From positions 868,001-932,000 of the forward strand of contig NZ_CP070501.1 of NCBI RefSeq assembly GCF_018308945.1: a stretch of 64,000 nt of DNA. Reading direction: 5' to 3'. The notes under the pieces were generated by a model. The model was not told the origin of the DNA. It ran no database searches and worked only from the letters and a program-made list of their open reading frames with translations. Below are positions 27,253 to 35,397 of the stretch, in pieces. The stretch's first letter is position 1, and every line of letters starts with the position of its first letter. The position numbers and the translations under genes are program-made. The DNA is from Agrococcus sp. Marseille-Q4369. GTDB taxonomy: Bacteria > Actinomycetota > Actinomycetes > Actinomycetales > Microbacteriaceae.

Positions 27253-28475
27253 CGCAGCGCGCGCCGCAGCTCCTCCCCGAGCGCGGCGACGCCGAGCTCG
27301 ACCTCCGCGAACGTCGTCGACAGCGGGGAGAGCCCGATGCGGATGCCGTCAGGCGCGCGGAAGTCGCCGATCACGCCCCGCTCCCACAGCCTCGCGTTGA
27401 CCTCCCGGAACGACGGATGCGTCACCGTCAGGTGGCTGCCGCGGTGCGGACCGGCGGGCGGGCTCGCGAGCCGCGCCCCGAGCGGCAGCACGTGCTCGGC
27501 GAGCGCCGCCTCCGCGAAGCCGGTGAGCGCGACGGACTTCGCCCGCACCGCGTCGATGCCGACGGCTTCGACGAGCTCGACCATCGCCTCGAGCGCGACC
27601 GTCGCGAGCACGGGCGGCGTGCCGCTCAGGAAGCGGCCGAGCCCCGTGGCGGGCTCGAAGCGCGGCCCCATCGCGAACACGTCGGCCGCGCCCATCCACC
27701 CCTGGATGGGCTGCGCGAGCCGCTCGTGGAGGTCGGCGCGCACGTAGCCGAACGCCGGCGCGCCCGGCCCGCCGTTCAGGTACTTGTACGAGCAGCCGAC
27801 CGCGAGGTCGACGCCGTGCTCGTCGAGGCCGACGGGGATGACGCCTGCCGAGTGGCACAGGTCCCACAGCACGAGGGCTCCCGCATCGTGCGCGGCGCGC
27901 GTGATGCCCGCGACATCGGCGACGAAGCCCGAGCGGTAGGCGACGTGGCTCAGCAGCACGAGCGCCGTGCGCTCCCCCACCGCCTCCTCGACCTGCTCGA
28001 CCGTCACGCCCGCCGCGGGATCGGCCTCGATCCACCGGATCGTGCAGCCGCGCTCGGCGGCGATGCCCTCGACGATGAAGCGGTCGCTCGGAAAGTTGTC
28101 GTCGTCGATGACGATCTCGGTGCGGCCGTGCTCGGCTTGCGCGTCGACCGCGGCGCGCGCGAGCTTGTAGAGCAGCACCGTCGTCGAGTCGCCGACGAAC
28201 ACCTGCCCCGGCGCGGCGCCCACGAGCGCGCCGATGCGGTCCCCGAGGTCGAACGGCCGACGCATCCACTGCTCATCCCATGCGCGGATGAGTCGCTCGC
28301 CCCAATCCCGCTCGATGAAGTCGCCGTAGCGCTCGCGGAGGGTCCGCAGCGGTCGGCCGAGCGAGTTGCCGTCGAGGTAGGCGACGACGTCGCCGCTGCG
28401 GACGAAGCGCTCCGCGTGCTCGGCGAGCGGGTCGGCGGCGTCGAGCTCGGCGGCGCGGCGGGCGAGGTCGGTCAT
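27249..28475 (-). CDS. kynU: Kynureninase
   Basis: A 408-residue PLP enzyme that cleaves kynurenine to anthranilate and alanine. The PLP lysine lies in CSYKYLNGGPG (about 225-235). The first part shows YLDGNSLGRPL (about 34-44) and VGDSTTVLLYK, both typical of kynureninase. ATG 28475 overlaps the preceding amidohydrolase stop by 4 bp (ATGA), and I prefer it to an upstream in-frame start because relatives begin here. It is the last gene of a tryptophan degradation cluster with a dioxygenase and an amidohydrolase. Confidence 0.93.
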   Translation of the reverse strand: MTDLARRAAELDAADPLAEHAERFVRSGDVVAYLDGNSLGRPLRTLRERYGDFIERDWGERLIRAWDEQWMRRPFDLGDRIGALVGAAPGQVFVGDSTTVLLYKLARAAVDAQAEHGRTEIVIDDDNFPSDRFIVEGIAAERGCTIRWIEADPAAGVTVEQVEEAVGERTALVLLSHVAYRSGFVADVAGITRAAHDAGALVLWDLCHSAGVIPVGLDEHGVDLAVGCSYKYLNGGPGAPAFGYVRADLHERLAQPIQGWMGAADVFAMGPRFEPATGLGRFLSGTPPVLATVALEAMVELVEAVGIDAVRAKSVALTGFAEAALAEHVLPLGARLASPPAGPHRGSHLTVTHPSFREVNARLWERGVIGDFRAPDGIRIGLSPLSTTFAEVELGVAALGEELRRALR

Positions 28476-29503
28476 GCGGAGCCTTTCAGGTCGAACCACG
28501 TGTAGGGCAGCGATCGCGCGCGGTGCAGGTTGGCCAGCAGCGACTCGTCATCGACGACGTCGGCCGCGACGATGCCGATCATCGGGCCGGGCGGGAGCAG
28601 CCGCTCGGCGAGCAGCGCGTCGACGAGCGCGGTGCCGTCGATGCCGGCCCGACGGAGCGCGGCGACCTCCATCGGATCGAGGTCGAAGCGGTCGAGCCCG
28701 TTGCCGAGATCGGTGCCGTAGGCGACCGATCCGCCCGCGGCGGCGAACCGGGCGAGGTTGTCGGTCGCGCGAGCGAGCGCGCCCTCGTCGCCGTCGCGCT
28801 CGTGCATCGCGAGCGTCGAGATCCAGGTCTGCCGGGCCGCGGCCTCGCGGATGACCGCGTCGTCGAGCCGCTCGGTCCACGGCGCGTGCGCGAGCACGGC
28901 GACGCCCGCCGAGATCGCGCGCTCGACCTGCCCCGCGCCGCGCGCGTGGGCGACGAGCGGCAGCCCGCACGCGCGCGCCTCGGTGACGATCGCGGAGAGC
29001 ACGTCGTCGCTCGGCACGGGCCCGTCGTCGCTGCTGAGGGTGACCTTGATCGCGGCCGCACCGGCGTGCGCTTGCGCGCGCACCGAGCGCACGGCGTCGG
29101 CGGCGGTCGCGAGCTCGGCGACGGCACCCGGCGGCGCCCACGAGCGATCGGACGGGTAGCCGCCGACCGCCGCGTGGAACGGCCCGGCGAAGCGCGCCTC
29201 GACGCCGCGATGCGCGGTCTCGACCGCGTCGACGAGCGCGGGCAGCTCGCTCGGCGCCCAGCCGAGGTCGAGCACGCGGCCGAGCGCAGTGGGCTCGTCG
29301 CGCGTCGCCGCGCACAGCCCGAGGTGCACGTGCGCGTCGGTGAGGGGCGGCAGCAGCGCACCCTCGACGCGCTCGACTCGCCGCGGCGCCTCGCCGTCGG
29401 GCACGAGCCGCATGCCTGTCGCGCTCAGCTCGACCACCGCATCCGTCACCCACCGACCGCCGATGCGCGCGTGCGCGACGCGGGCGACGACCGGTGCGGT
29501 CAC
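28472..29503 (-). CDS. amidohydrolase-superfamily protein in the kynurenine cluster (candidate formamidase)
   Basis: A 343-residue metal-dependent hydrolase of the amidohydrolase superfamily, imidazolonepropionase-like. Visible metal ligands are HVH in LTDAHVHLGL (about 55-64), a lysine in AAIKVTLSSDDG, histidines in LVAHARG and VLAHAPW, and the aspartate in AYGTDLGNG. It lies between tryptophan dioxygenase and kynureninase with 4-bp overlaps on both sides. That is the place where N-formylkynurenine formamidase is needed. No classical KynB (cyclase-type) or alpha/beta-hydrolase formamidase is present in the window. The proposal that it performs this step is inference from position and chemistry. 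Confidence 0.82.
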   Translation of the reverse strand: MTAPVVARVAHARIGGRWVTDAVVELSATGMRLVPDGEAPRRVERVEGALLPPLTDAHVHLGLCAATRDEPTALGRVLDLGWAPSELPALVDAVETAHRGVEARFAGPFHAAVGGYPSDRSWAPPGAVAELATAADAVRSVRAQAHAGAAAIKVTLSSDDGPVPSDDVLSAIVTEARACGLPLVAHARGAGQVERAISAGVAVLAHAPWTERLDDAVIREAAARQTWISTLAMHERDGDEGALARATDNLARFAAAGGSVAYGTDLGNGLDRFDLDPMEVAALRRAGIDGTALVDALLAERLLPPGPMIGIVAADVVDDESLLANLHRARSLPYTWFDLKGSA

Positions 29504-30366
29504 GTGCCGATCCGCGTGCGGACGGCGTAGAGCTCGGGGAAGAACGTCAGGTCGAGCGCGCGGGCGAGGAAGTCGACGCCGCTCGAGCCGCCCGTGCCGG
29601 TCTTGCGCCCGATCGTGCGGGTCACGGTGCGGAGGTGCCGGAAGCGCCAGAGCTGGAAGTTGTCCTCGAGGTCGACGAGCTCCTCGCACGTCTCGTAGGC
29701 GCGCCAGTCGGGCGCTCCCGGCTCGGCCGCGCCCTCGTAGATGCGCTGGAGGACGGGCACGAGCGACTCGGTGTAGACGTGCGCCTTCGTGACGTCGCGC
29801 TCGAGCACCTCGGCCGGCACGTCGTGGCCGTGGCGCGCGAGCAGCCGCAGGAACTCGTCGTAGAGGCTCGGCCGCTCGAGCTCGGCCGCGAGCGCCGCGT
29901 GCTCGTCGGGGCTCGGCTCGAAGACCCGCAGCATGCGCTCGTGCTTGTTGCCGAGCGCGAACTCGACCATGCGGTACTGCGCGCTCTGGAAGCCCGATGC
30001 GCCCTCGAGGGCGCCGCGGAACTGCGCGTACTCGGTGGGCGTGAGGGTCGCGAGCACCGACCACTGCTGCGTCAGCACCTCCTGGATGTGCTTGACGCGC
30101 GCGATGCGCTTGAGCGCCGCGCCGAGGTCGTCGGCGGCGAGCAGCCGCCGCGCGTCGTCGAGCTCGTGGATGACGAGCTTCAGCCACAGCTCGGTCGTCT
30201 GGTGCTGGACGATGAAGAGCATCTCGTCGTGGTGCTCGGGGCGGCTGCGCGGATGCTGCGACGCGAGCAGCGTGTCGAGGCCCAGGTAGGAGCCGTAGGT
30301 CATCTGCTCGCGCAGGTCGGTGACGACCCCGTCCTCGATCGCGCGAGTGTTGTGCTCGACGGACAC
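29500..30366 (-). CDS. kynA: Tryptophan 2,3-dioxygenase
   Basis: A 288-residue haem dioxygenase that opens the indole ring of tryptophan to N-formylkynurenine. Family motifs are TYGSYLGLDTLL (about 24-35), FIVQHQTTELWLK (about 51-63, containing the substrate/haem pocket histidine) and the C-terminal GTGGSSGVDFL region. The GTG start has AAGGAGG about 6 nt upstream. It heads the cluster kynA-amidohydrolase-kynU, which should convert tryptophan to anthranilate and alanine. Confidence 0.95.
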   Translation of the reverse strand: MSVEHNTRAIEDGVVTDLREQMTYGSYLGLDTLLASQHPRSRPEHHDEMLFIVQHQTTELWLKLVIHELDDARRLLAADDLGAALKRIARVKHIQEVLTQQWSVLATLTPTEYAQFRGALEGASGFQSAQYRMVEFALGNKHERMLRVFEPSPDEHAALAAELERPSLYDEFLRLLARHGHDVPAEVLERDVTKAHVYTESLVPVLQRIYEGAAEPGAPDWRAYETCEELVDLEDNFQLWRFRHLRTVTRTIGRKTGTGGSSGVDFLARALDLTFFPELYAVRTRIGT

Positions 30367-30413
30367 TGCAGGCCTCCTTCGGCTCGGCCTCCACGGTAGT
30401 GGCAGGCGGGCGG

Positions 30414-31211
30414 TCAGCGCGTCGCGATGAGCACGGTCGCGCCGAGCTCATCGTCGCTGCGCACGCTCGAGGCGCGGAAGCCCGCCTCGGCGATGATCGC
30501 GGCGGCGGTCTCGACCTGGTGCGGCGCGAGCTCGACGAGCGCGATGCCGCCGGGCGCGAGGTGCCGCACCATCGCCGGCGCGTGCTCCGCGAGCGGGTCG
30601 AGGCCGTCGCCGCCGCCGTCGAGCGCGAGCAGCGGCTCGAACTCGGCCGCCTCGTGCGGGAGGTGCACGAGGTGGGCGGTCGGCACATAGGGCAGGTTCG
30701 CGGCGATGACGTCGAAGGCGGATGCGTCGAGGCCGTCGAGCACGTCGAGCGAGCGGGCCTGCACCACGAGCGCGCCCGGGAGGTTCTCGCGCGCGCACGC
30801 CACCGCATCCGCGTCGGCATCGATCGCGACGACCTCGACGCCCGGCACGCGGTGCCTCGCGAGCGCCGCGATCGCACCCGAGCCGCAGCCGAGGTCGAGC
30901 AGGCGCGGCGCTCCCCCGCCTCGAGCGGCGACCTCGCGCAGCCGCTCGGCCGCGAGCGTCGCGAGCAGCTCGGTGCGCCGGCGCGGCACGAAGACGCCCT
31001 GGTGGACGGCGATGCGCAGCTCGGCGAAGCGCGCGCTGCCGACGATGTGCTCGATCGGCTCGCCGAGCGTGCGCCGCTCGACCATCATCTCGATCGCCCA
31101 CGGGTCGTCGATCCTCGCGGCGCCCTGCAGCTCGGCGAGCTCGCGCTCGGGGAAGACGCTCCCCGAGTCGCGCAGCGCCGCCACCAGCTCGTCGGGCTCC
31201 CGCAGCTCCAT
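30414..31211 (-). CDS. PrmC-like protein N5-glutamine methyltransferase
   Basis: A 265-residue SAM-dependent methyltransferase of the HemK/PrmC type. The SAM motif DLGCGSGAIA is at 106-115, and the substrate motif reads NLPYVP (172-177) where PrmC has NPPY. The N-terminal helical part is shorter than in true PrmC. This matches the subgroup described as putative protein (glutamine-N5) methyltransferase, so release factors may not be the target. It diverges from the M20 peptidase gene across only 24 bp, with TATCGT (31220-31225) as a possible -10 at 8 nt. Confidence 0.85.
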   Translation of the reverse strand: MELREPDELVAALRDSGSVFPERELAELQGAARIDDPWAIEMMVERRTLGEPIEHIVGSARFAELRIAVHQGVFVPRRRTELLATLAAERLREVAARGGGAPRLLDLGCGSGAIAALARHRVPGVEVVAIDADADAVACARENLPGALVVQARSLDVLDGLDASAFDVIAANLPYVPTAHLVHLPHEAAEFEPLLALDGGGDGLDPLAEHAPAMVRHLAPGGIALVELAPHQVETAAAIIAEAGFRASSVRSDDELGATVLIATR

Positions 31212-31219
31212 CGCTCGCG

Positions 31220-31229
31220 ACGATAGCCT
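31220..31229. promoter_or_regulatory. overlapping divergent -10 elements
   Basis: The 24 bp between two divergent starts hold TATCGT on the minus strand (31220-31225, 8 nt before ATG 31211). They also hold TAGCCT on the plus strand (31224-31229, 6 nt before GTG 31236). The two hexamers share two base pairs, so they should compete for RNA polymerase. Confidence 0.45.
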
Positions 31230-31235
31230 GCGCTC

Positions 31236-32531
31236 GTGCTGATCGCCGAAGACGCCGTCGACCACCTCGTCGCGCTCGTGCGCGTGCCGACCGAGCGGCC
31301 AGGGCAGCTGCCCGCGTTCCGGGCTGCGCTCGAGGAGCGGTTCCCGCGGCTGTTCGCCGCGCTCGAGGTCGAGCTCGTGGGCGACACACTCCTCGCGCGC
31401 TGGCCGGGCCGCGGCGATGGCCGCCCGGCGCTGCTCATGGCCCACCAGGACGTCGTGCCCGCCCCGGAAGCCGGCTGGACGCATCCGCCCTACTCCGGCC
31501 ACCGCGACGGCACGCACGTGTGGGGGCGGGGCACGCTCGACGACAAGGGCTCGCTCGTCGCGATCTGCGCGGGCGTCGAGGCGCTGCTCGCGGCCGGCTT
31601 CGCGCCGGAGCGCGACGTGTGGCTCGTCTTCGGGCACGACGAGGAGACGATGGGCTCGGGCGCCGCCTCGGCGATTGCCGAGCTCGACGCGCGCGGCGTG
31701 CGGCCCGCGTGGGCGCTCGACGAGGGCGGCGCGATCATCGAGCCGCCGATCGCGGGGCTCTCGCGCGACGTCGCGGTCGTCGGGGTGGCCGAGAAGGGCT
31801 TCGCGAACGTCCGCTTGCGCGTGGCCCAGGTGGGCGGGCACGCGTCGACGCCGCCGCGGCTGCCGGCGACGTCGCGGCTCGCGCGGGCGATCCGGCGGCT
31901 CGACCGCTCCCCCTTCCCCCGCTCGCTGCCCGAGCCGGCGCTGCGCATGCTCGAGCTGCTCGGGGCGGATGCGCCGGGCGCGCAGGGAGCGGTGCTGCGG
32001 CGGGTGCGGCGGGCGCGACCGCTCGTCGAGCGGATCCTCGCGCGCGGCGACGAGACGCGGGCGATGCTCGCGACGACGGCGGTCGTGACGCAGCTGCAGG
32101 GCGCGGCGGCGCCCAACGCGCTCGCGGAGGAGGCGACCGCGGTCGTGAACGCGCGCATCGCGCTCGGCTCCACGGTCGACGAGACGCTCGAGCACATGCG
32201 GCGCGCGATCGCCGACCCGCGCGTCGAGCTCGAGATGCTGCACGGGCACGGGCCGAGCCCCGAGAGCCCCTCCGACGGGCCCGGTTGGGACGCGATCGAG
32301 GCGGCGATCGCGCGGGCGCGGCCCGACGTGCAGACCGTGCCCTACGTCATGCTCGGCGGCACCGACGGCCGCCACGCGCACCGCGTCACCGACCGCGTCT
32401 ACCGCTTCGCGCCGTTCGAGATGACGCGCGAGGAGCGGCTGACGCTGCACGCGCGCGACGAGCGCATCCGGGTCGACACGTGGCTCGCCGGCTGCCGCTG
32501 GTACGCCGACCTCATCGAGTCGAGCTGCTGA
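31236..32531 (+). CDS. M20-family metallopeptidase
   Basis: A 431-residue zinc peptidase or amidohydrolase of the M20 family (dipeptidase/ArgE-type, carboxypeptidase-S-like). Visible metal-site motifs are LLMAHQDVVPAP (about 67-78), GRGTLDDKGSL (about 97-107) and FGHDEETMGSG (about 129-139). The dimerisation (lid) domain follows, and a C-terminal YVMLGGTDGRHAHR carries the last histidine. The substrate is not clear. The GTG start follows TAGCCT by 6 nt. The next gene, PIN-like, overlaps its stop by one base. Confidence 0.9.
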   Translation: MLIAEDAVDHLVALVRVPTERPGQLPAFRAALEERFPRLFAALEVELVGDTLLARWPGRGDGRPALLMAHQDVVPAPEAGWTHPPYSGHRDGTHVWGRGTLDDKGSLVAICAGVEALLAAGFAPERDVWLVFGHDEETMGSGAASAIAELDARGVRPAWALDEGGAIIEPPIAGLSRDVAVVGVAEKGFANVRLRVAQVGGHASTPPRLPATSRLARAIRRLDRSPFPRSLPEPALRMLELLGADAPGAQGAVLRRVRRARPLVERILARGDETRAMLATTAVVTQLQGAAAPNALAEEATAVVNARIALGSTVDETLEHMRRAIADPRVELEMLHGHGPSPESPSDGPGWDAIEAAIARARPDVQTVPYVMLGGTDGRHAHRVTDRVYRFAPFEMTREERLTLHARDERIRVDTWLAGCRWYADLIESSC

Positions 32532-32935
32532 TGGCGCGCTTCGCGATCGACGCGCCGACCGCGCTGCGGATCGTGCGCGAGCGCGTCGACGTCGGCGAGC
32601 ATCAGCTCGTCAGCACCGGGTCGCTGCGCTCGCAGGCGATGCAGGTGCTCTACGACGAGGTGCGCGCGGGCACGCTCGACGAGGCGGAGGGCCGCGCGCA
32701 GCTCGAGACGGTCGCGGCGCTCAAGGTGCCGCTGCTCGCCGATCGGGTCTCGCGATCGGTCGCGTGGCGCATCGCCGCGCGGCTCGACTGGGCCGAGATG
32801 GCACCGGCCGAGCTGCTCGCGGTCGCGTCGCTGCAGGCCGATGTGCTCGTGACCGATGATGAGCGGCTCGCGGCGGCGGCCGAGGGCATCGTCGAGCGGA
32901 TGCCGTGGGTCGCGTTCGCGAGCGCGCTCGCCTGA
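32531..32935 (+). CDS. PIN-domain-like protein
   Basis: A 134-residue protein that looks like a PIN-fold nuclease, the VapC type. The C-terminal motif ADVLVTDDERLAAAAE matches the conserved acidic end of PIN domains, and an acidic residue lies near the N-terminus (IDAPTALRIV). The full acidic quartet is not obvious, so activity is uncertain. The ATG shares one base with the M20 stop codon (TGATG). No VapB-like antitoxin gene is adjacent. It could be a domesticated PIN protein or an orphan toxin; I favour the former because it is tied to a metabolic gene. Confidence 0.6.
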   Translation: MARFAIDAPTALRIVRERVDVGEHQLVSTGSLRSQAMQVLYDEVRAGTLDEAEGRAQLETVAALKVPLLADRVSRSVAWRIAARLDWAEMAPAELLAVASLQADVLVTDDERLAAAAEGIVERMPWVAFASALA

Positions 32936-32938
32936 CGC

Positions 32939-33364
32939 TCAGGGCCGTGCGAGGCCACGGCGCTGCAGCAGCTGCAGCGCGCCGACGCCGAGCGTGGCAC
33001 CGACGAGCAGCGCGGCTGCGACGACCATGACCATCGGATCGTCGGCGAGGATCGTCCACGCTGTGGCGATGAGGACCACCGCGAGCTGCGCGAGCGTGCC
33101 GACGTGCCAGGAGGACCACGGTGCGGGTCGCCACCACGAGCCGTGCGCGCCGGCGCTCAGCGGGAGCCCGACGAGCAGGTAGCCCGCCAGCCCCCACCAC
33201 CACGGCCAGGCCTCCGCCTGCAGCACGGCGAGCGCGATCCAGACCGGCAGGACGATCGCGAACGCGTAGCGGCACAGCACCATGCGCGTCGTGACCGGCC
33301 GCTCGTCGTAGCCCGCGTCGATGCGACCCGACACGGGGTTGGCGACTCGCGCTACCTGCTCCAC
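32939..33364 (-). CDS. small integral membrane protein
   Basis: A 141-residue protein with about four membrane helices (roughly 28-48, 53-70, 85-103 and 108-128) and a short hydrophilic N-terminus. I recognise no family. GTG 33364 is chosen because GAGGGAGG lies about 5 nt upstream; the frame stays open further back but runs into the 20-bp repeat region. Three bases separate its stop from that of the PIN-like gene, so the two converge. Confidence 0.7.
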   Translation of the reverse strand: MEQVARVANPVSGRIDAGYDERPVTTRMVLCRYAFAIVLPVWIALAVLQAEAWPWWWGLAGYLLVGLPLSAGAHGSWWRPAPWSSWHVGTLAQLAVVLIATAWTILADDPMVMVVAAALLVGATLGVGALQLLQRRGLARP

Positions 33365-33430
33365 GGCACCTCCCTCGGGTGCAGTCTGCCTGGCGTCGGC
33401 ACGGGGGCACCAGTCCCCCGTCGCGCGGAG

Positions 33431-33590
33431 GCGCCACTCAGGCGCGCGACGCGCCACTGACGCGCGGGAGGCGCCACTCATGCGCGGGAGGCGCCACTCA
33501 CCTGCGGCCGGCGCCACTCAGGCGCGGGAGGCGCCACTCACCTGCGGCCGGCGCCACTCAGGCGCGGGAGGCGCCACTCGGCTCCGGCGG
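33431..33590. repeat. 20-bp minisatellite, eight units
   Basis: The core GCGCCACTCA (with variants ending GA or CG) recurs exactly every 20 bp at 33431, 33451, 33471, 33491, 33511, 33531, 33551 and 33571. The other half of each unit alternates between forms like GGCGCGGGAG and CCTGCGGCCG. This makes a 40-bp higher-order repeat over the last units. It fills the gap between a membrane protein gene and the CDF transporter and ends just before the latter's stop codon. The array is contiguous and has no spacers. Confidence 0.92.
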
Positions 33591-33595
33591 GCGGG

Positions 33596-34513
33596 TCAGG
33601 CGTGGAGGTGCGGCTCGTGGTCGGCGTGGCCCGGCGGCTCGAGCTGGAAGGTCGCGTGCTCGAGCGAGAGCGGGAAGTGCTCGGCCGCGCACTCCTGCAG
33701 CAGGTCGAGCACGCGCGGCGCGTGGCCGTCGGCGAAGCACGACTCCTCGACCACGACGTGCGCCGTGAGCTGGTGCAGGCCCGTGCCGAGCGTCGACGCG
33801 TGCAGGTCGTGCACCGAGATCACGTGCTCGACCTCCATGAGGTGCGCGCGCACGTCGTCGAGGTCGAGCTCCTGCGGCGTCGACTCGAGCAGGATCCGCC
33901 CGCTGTCGCGCAGCAGCGCGATCGAGCGCGGCACGATGAGCACGGCGACGAGCGCGCTCGCGATGAGGTCGGCCTGCTGGAAGCCCCACAGCCAGATGGC
34001 GACGGCCGCCGCGATCACCGCGACCGAGCCGATCGCGTCGTTCACGACCTCGAGGAACGCCGCCCGCAGGTTGAGGCTCGACCCGCGGCCGCCCGCGAGC
34101 ACCGCGAGCGCGACGAGGTTGCCCGCGAGCCCGACCGCGCCGAACACGAGCAGCAGCGGCCCCGGCACCTCGGTCGGCTCGGCGATGCGGCGCAGGCCCT
34201 CGACGACCACGACGAGCGCGACGATGAGCAGCGCCGCCGCTTGCGCGGCCGCGGCGAGCACCTCGACGCGCACGAGCCCCCACGTGCGGCGCCCGCTCGG
34301 GGCGGCGCGCACGAGCCGCTGCGCCGCGAGCGCGATGCCGAGCCCCGCGACGTCGGTGAGCATGTGCACGGTGTCGACGAGCAGCGCGAGCGAGCCCGTG
34401 ACGATCGAGCCGACGACCTGCGCCGCGAAGAGCGCAGCCGTGATGCCGAACGCGACCGCGAGCCGGCGCGAGCCGGCCGCAGCCGCGTGGCTGTGCCCGT
34501 GGGACCCCGACAT
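33596..34513 (-). CDS. cation diffusion facilitator (zinc-type) transporter
   Basis: A 305-residue CDF protein exporting divalent metal, most likely zinc. The His-rich N-terminus (GSHGHSHA) and C-terminus (HADHEPHLHA) frame six membrane helices. The metal-site residues appear in LLVDTVHMLTDVAGL (about 41-55: D, H, D) and in LEVVNDAIGSVAV (about 145-157: N/D pattern). The C-terminal cytoplasmic domain begins near residue 205. ATG 34513 starts the usual CDF region; the longer open frame upstream lies opposite the ALDH gene. It ends next to the 20-bp repeat array. Confidence 0.9.
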   Translation of the reverse strand: MSGSHGHSHAAAAGSRRLAVAFGITAALFAAQVVGSIVTGSLALLVDTVHMLTDVAGLGIALAAQRLVRAAPSGRRTWGLVRVEVLAAAAQAAALLIVALVVVVEGLRRIAEPTEVPGPLLLVFGAVGLAGNLVALAVLAGGRGSSLNLRAAFLEVVNDAIGSVAVIAAAVAIWLWGFQQADLIASALVAVLIVPRSIALLRDSGRILLESTPQELDLDDVRAHLMEVEHVISVHDLHASTLGTGLHQLTAHVVVEESCFADGHAPRVLDLLQECAAEHFPLSLEHATFQLEPPGHADHEPHLHA

Positions 34514-34521
34514 GCCCGCCG

Positions 34522-35397
34522 CTACATGCGCGACTTGGTGTGCCAGACGGTCTTCGTCTCCGTCAGGGCGAGGATGCGCTGCGGCGTCTCGGGCGCGAGG
34601 CCCGGCTCGGGGCGGATGACGCGCTTGAGCGTGTCGGCCGCCGCGACCTCGAGCGCGACCCAGTCGAGATCGCCCGCGCCCGTGAGGTCGAGCGCGTTGA
34701 CGTCGGCGTGGCTCGCGAGCCACGGCGCGAGCTCGGCCGGGTCGCCCGTGAGCACGTTGACGACGCCGCCTGGGAGGTCGCTCGTCGCGAGCACCTCGGC
34801 GAGCGAGATCGCCACGAGCGGCGACGACGCGGCGGGGACGACGACGACCGCGTTGCCCATCACGAGCGCGGGTGTGACGACCGATGTGAGGCCGAGCAGC
34901 CCTTGCGACTGCGGCGCGACGATCGCGACGACACCGGTCGGCTCAGGCACCGAGATGTTGAAGTAGGGGCCCGCGACGGGGTTCGCGGAGCCCGCGACCT
35001 GCGCGATCTTGTCGGTCCACCCGGCGTGCCACACCCACAGGTCGATCGCCTCCTCGACCTGCGCGCGAGCGCGCGCGGCCGAGAGGCTCTCGGTGCGCTG
35101 CAGCTCGTCGACGAACTGCGCCTTCCGGCCCTCGAGCACCTCGGCGACGCGGTAGAGCACCTGGCCGCGGTTGTACGCGGTCGCGCCCGCCCAGCCCGGC
35201 TGAGCCTTGCGGGCCGCGCGCACCGCCTCGCGCGCATCCTTCCGCGACGCCTTCGCGACGTTCGCGACGAAGCGGCCCTCGCCGTCGCGCACCTCGCTCA
35301 CGCGCCCCGACTCGCTGCGCGGGAACGCGCCGCCGATGAAGAGCTTGTACGTCTTCGGCACGTCGAGGCGCGTGGTCGTCTTCGTGGTCGTGGTCAT
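34522..35397 (-). CDS. truncated aldehyde dehydrogenase-like protein without catalytic cysteine
   Basis: A 291-residue protein matching only the N-terminal (NAD-binding) half of the aldehyde dehydrogenase family (YKLFIGGAFPRSESG, AARKAQPGWAGATAYNRGQVL, PEPTGVVAIVAP, VVNVLTGDPAEL). The catalytic cysteine domain is absent, and the segment that holds the conserved ELGGK glutamate is replaced (ALDLTGAGDLDWVALEVAA). The C-terminus ends in a unique TETKTVWHTKSRM tail. Its ATG overlaps the stop of the full-length aldehyde dehydrogenase by 4 bp. It therefore may act as a partner or regulatory subunit rather than an enzyme. I recall similar deoC-ALDH-short-ALDH trios in other actinomycetes. Confidence 0.85.
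   Translation of the reverse strand: MTTTTKTTTRLDVPKTYKLFIGGAFPRSESGRVSEVRDGEGRFVANVAKASRKDAREAVRAARKAQPGWAGATAYNRGQVLYRVAEVLEGRKAQFVDELQRTESLSAARARAQVEEAIDLWVWHAGWTDKIAQVAGSANPVAGPYFNISVPEPTGVVAIVAPQSQGLLGLTSVVTPALVMGNAVVVVPAASSPLVAISLAEVLATSDLPGGVVNVLTGDPAELAPWLASHADVNALDLTGAGDLDWVALEVAAADTLKRVIRPEPGLAPETPQRILALTETKTVWHTKSRM

Noticed and set aside
33431-33590. CRISPR-like array
   Set aside because: Units are contiguous with a 20-bp period; there are no unique spacers, no leader and no cas genes nearby.
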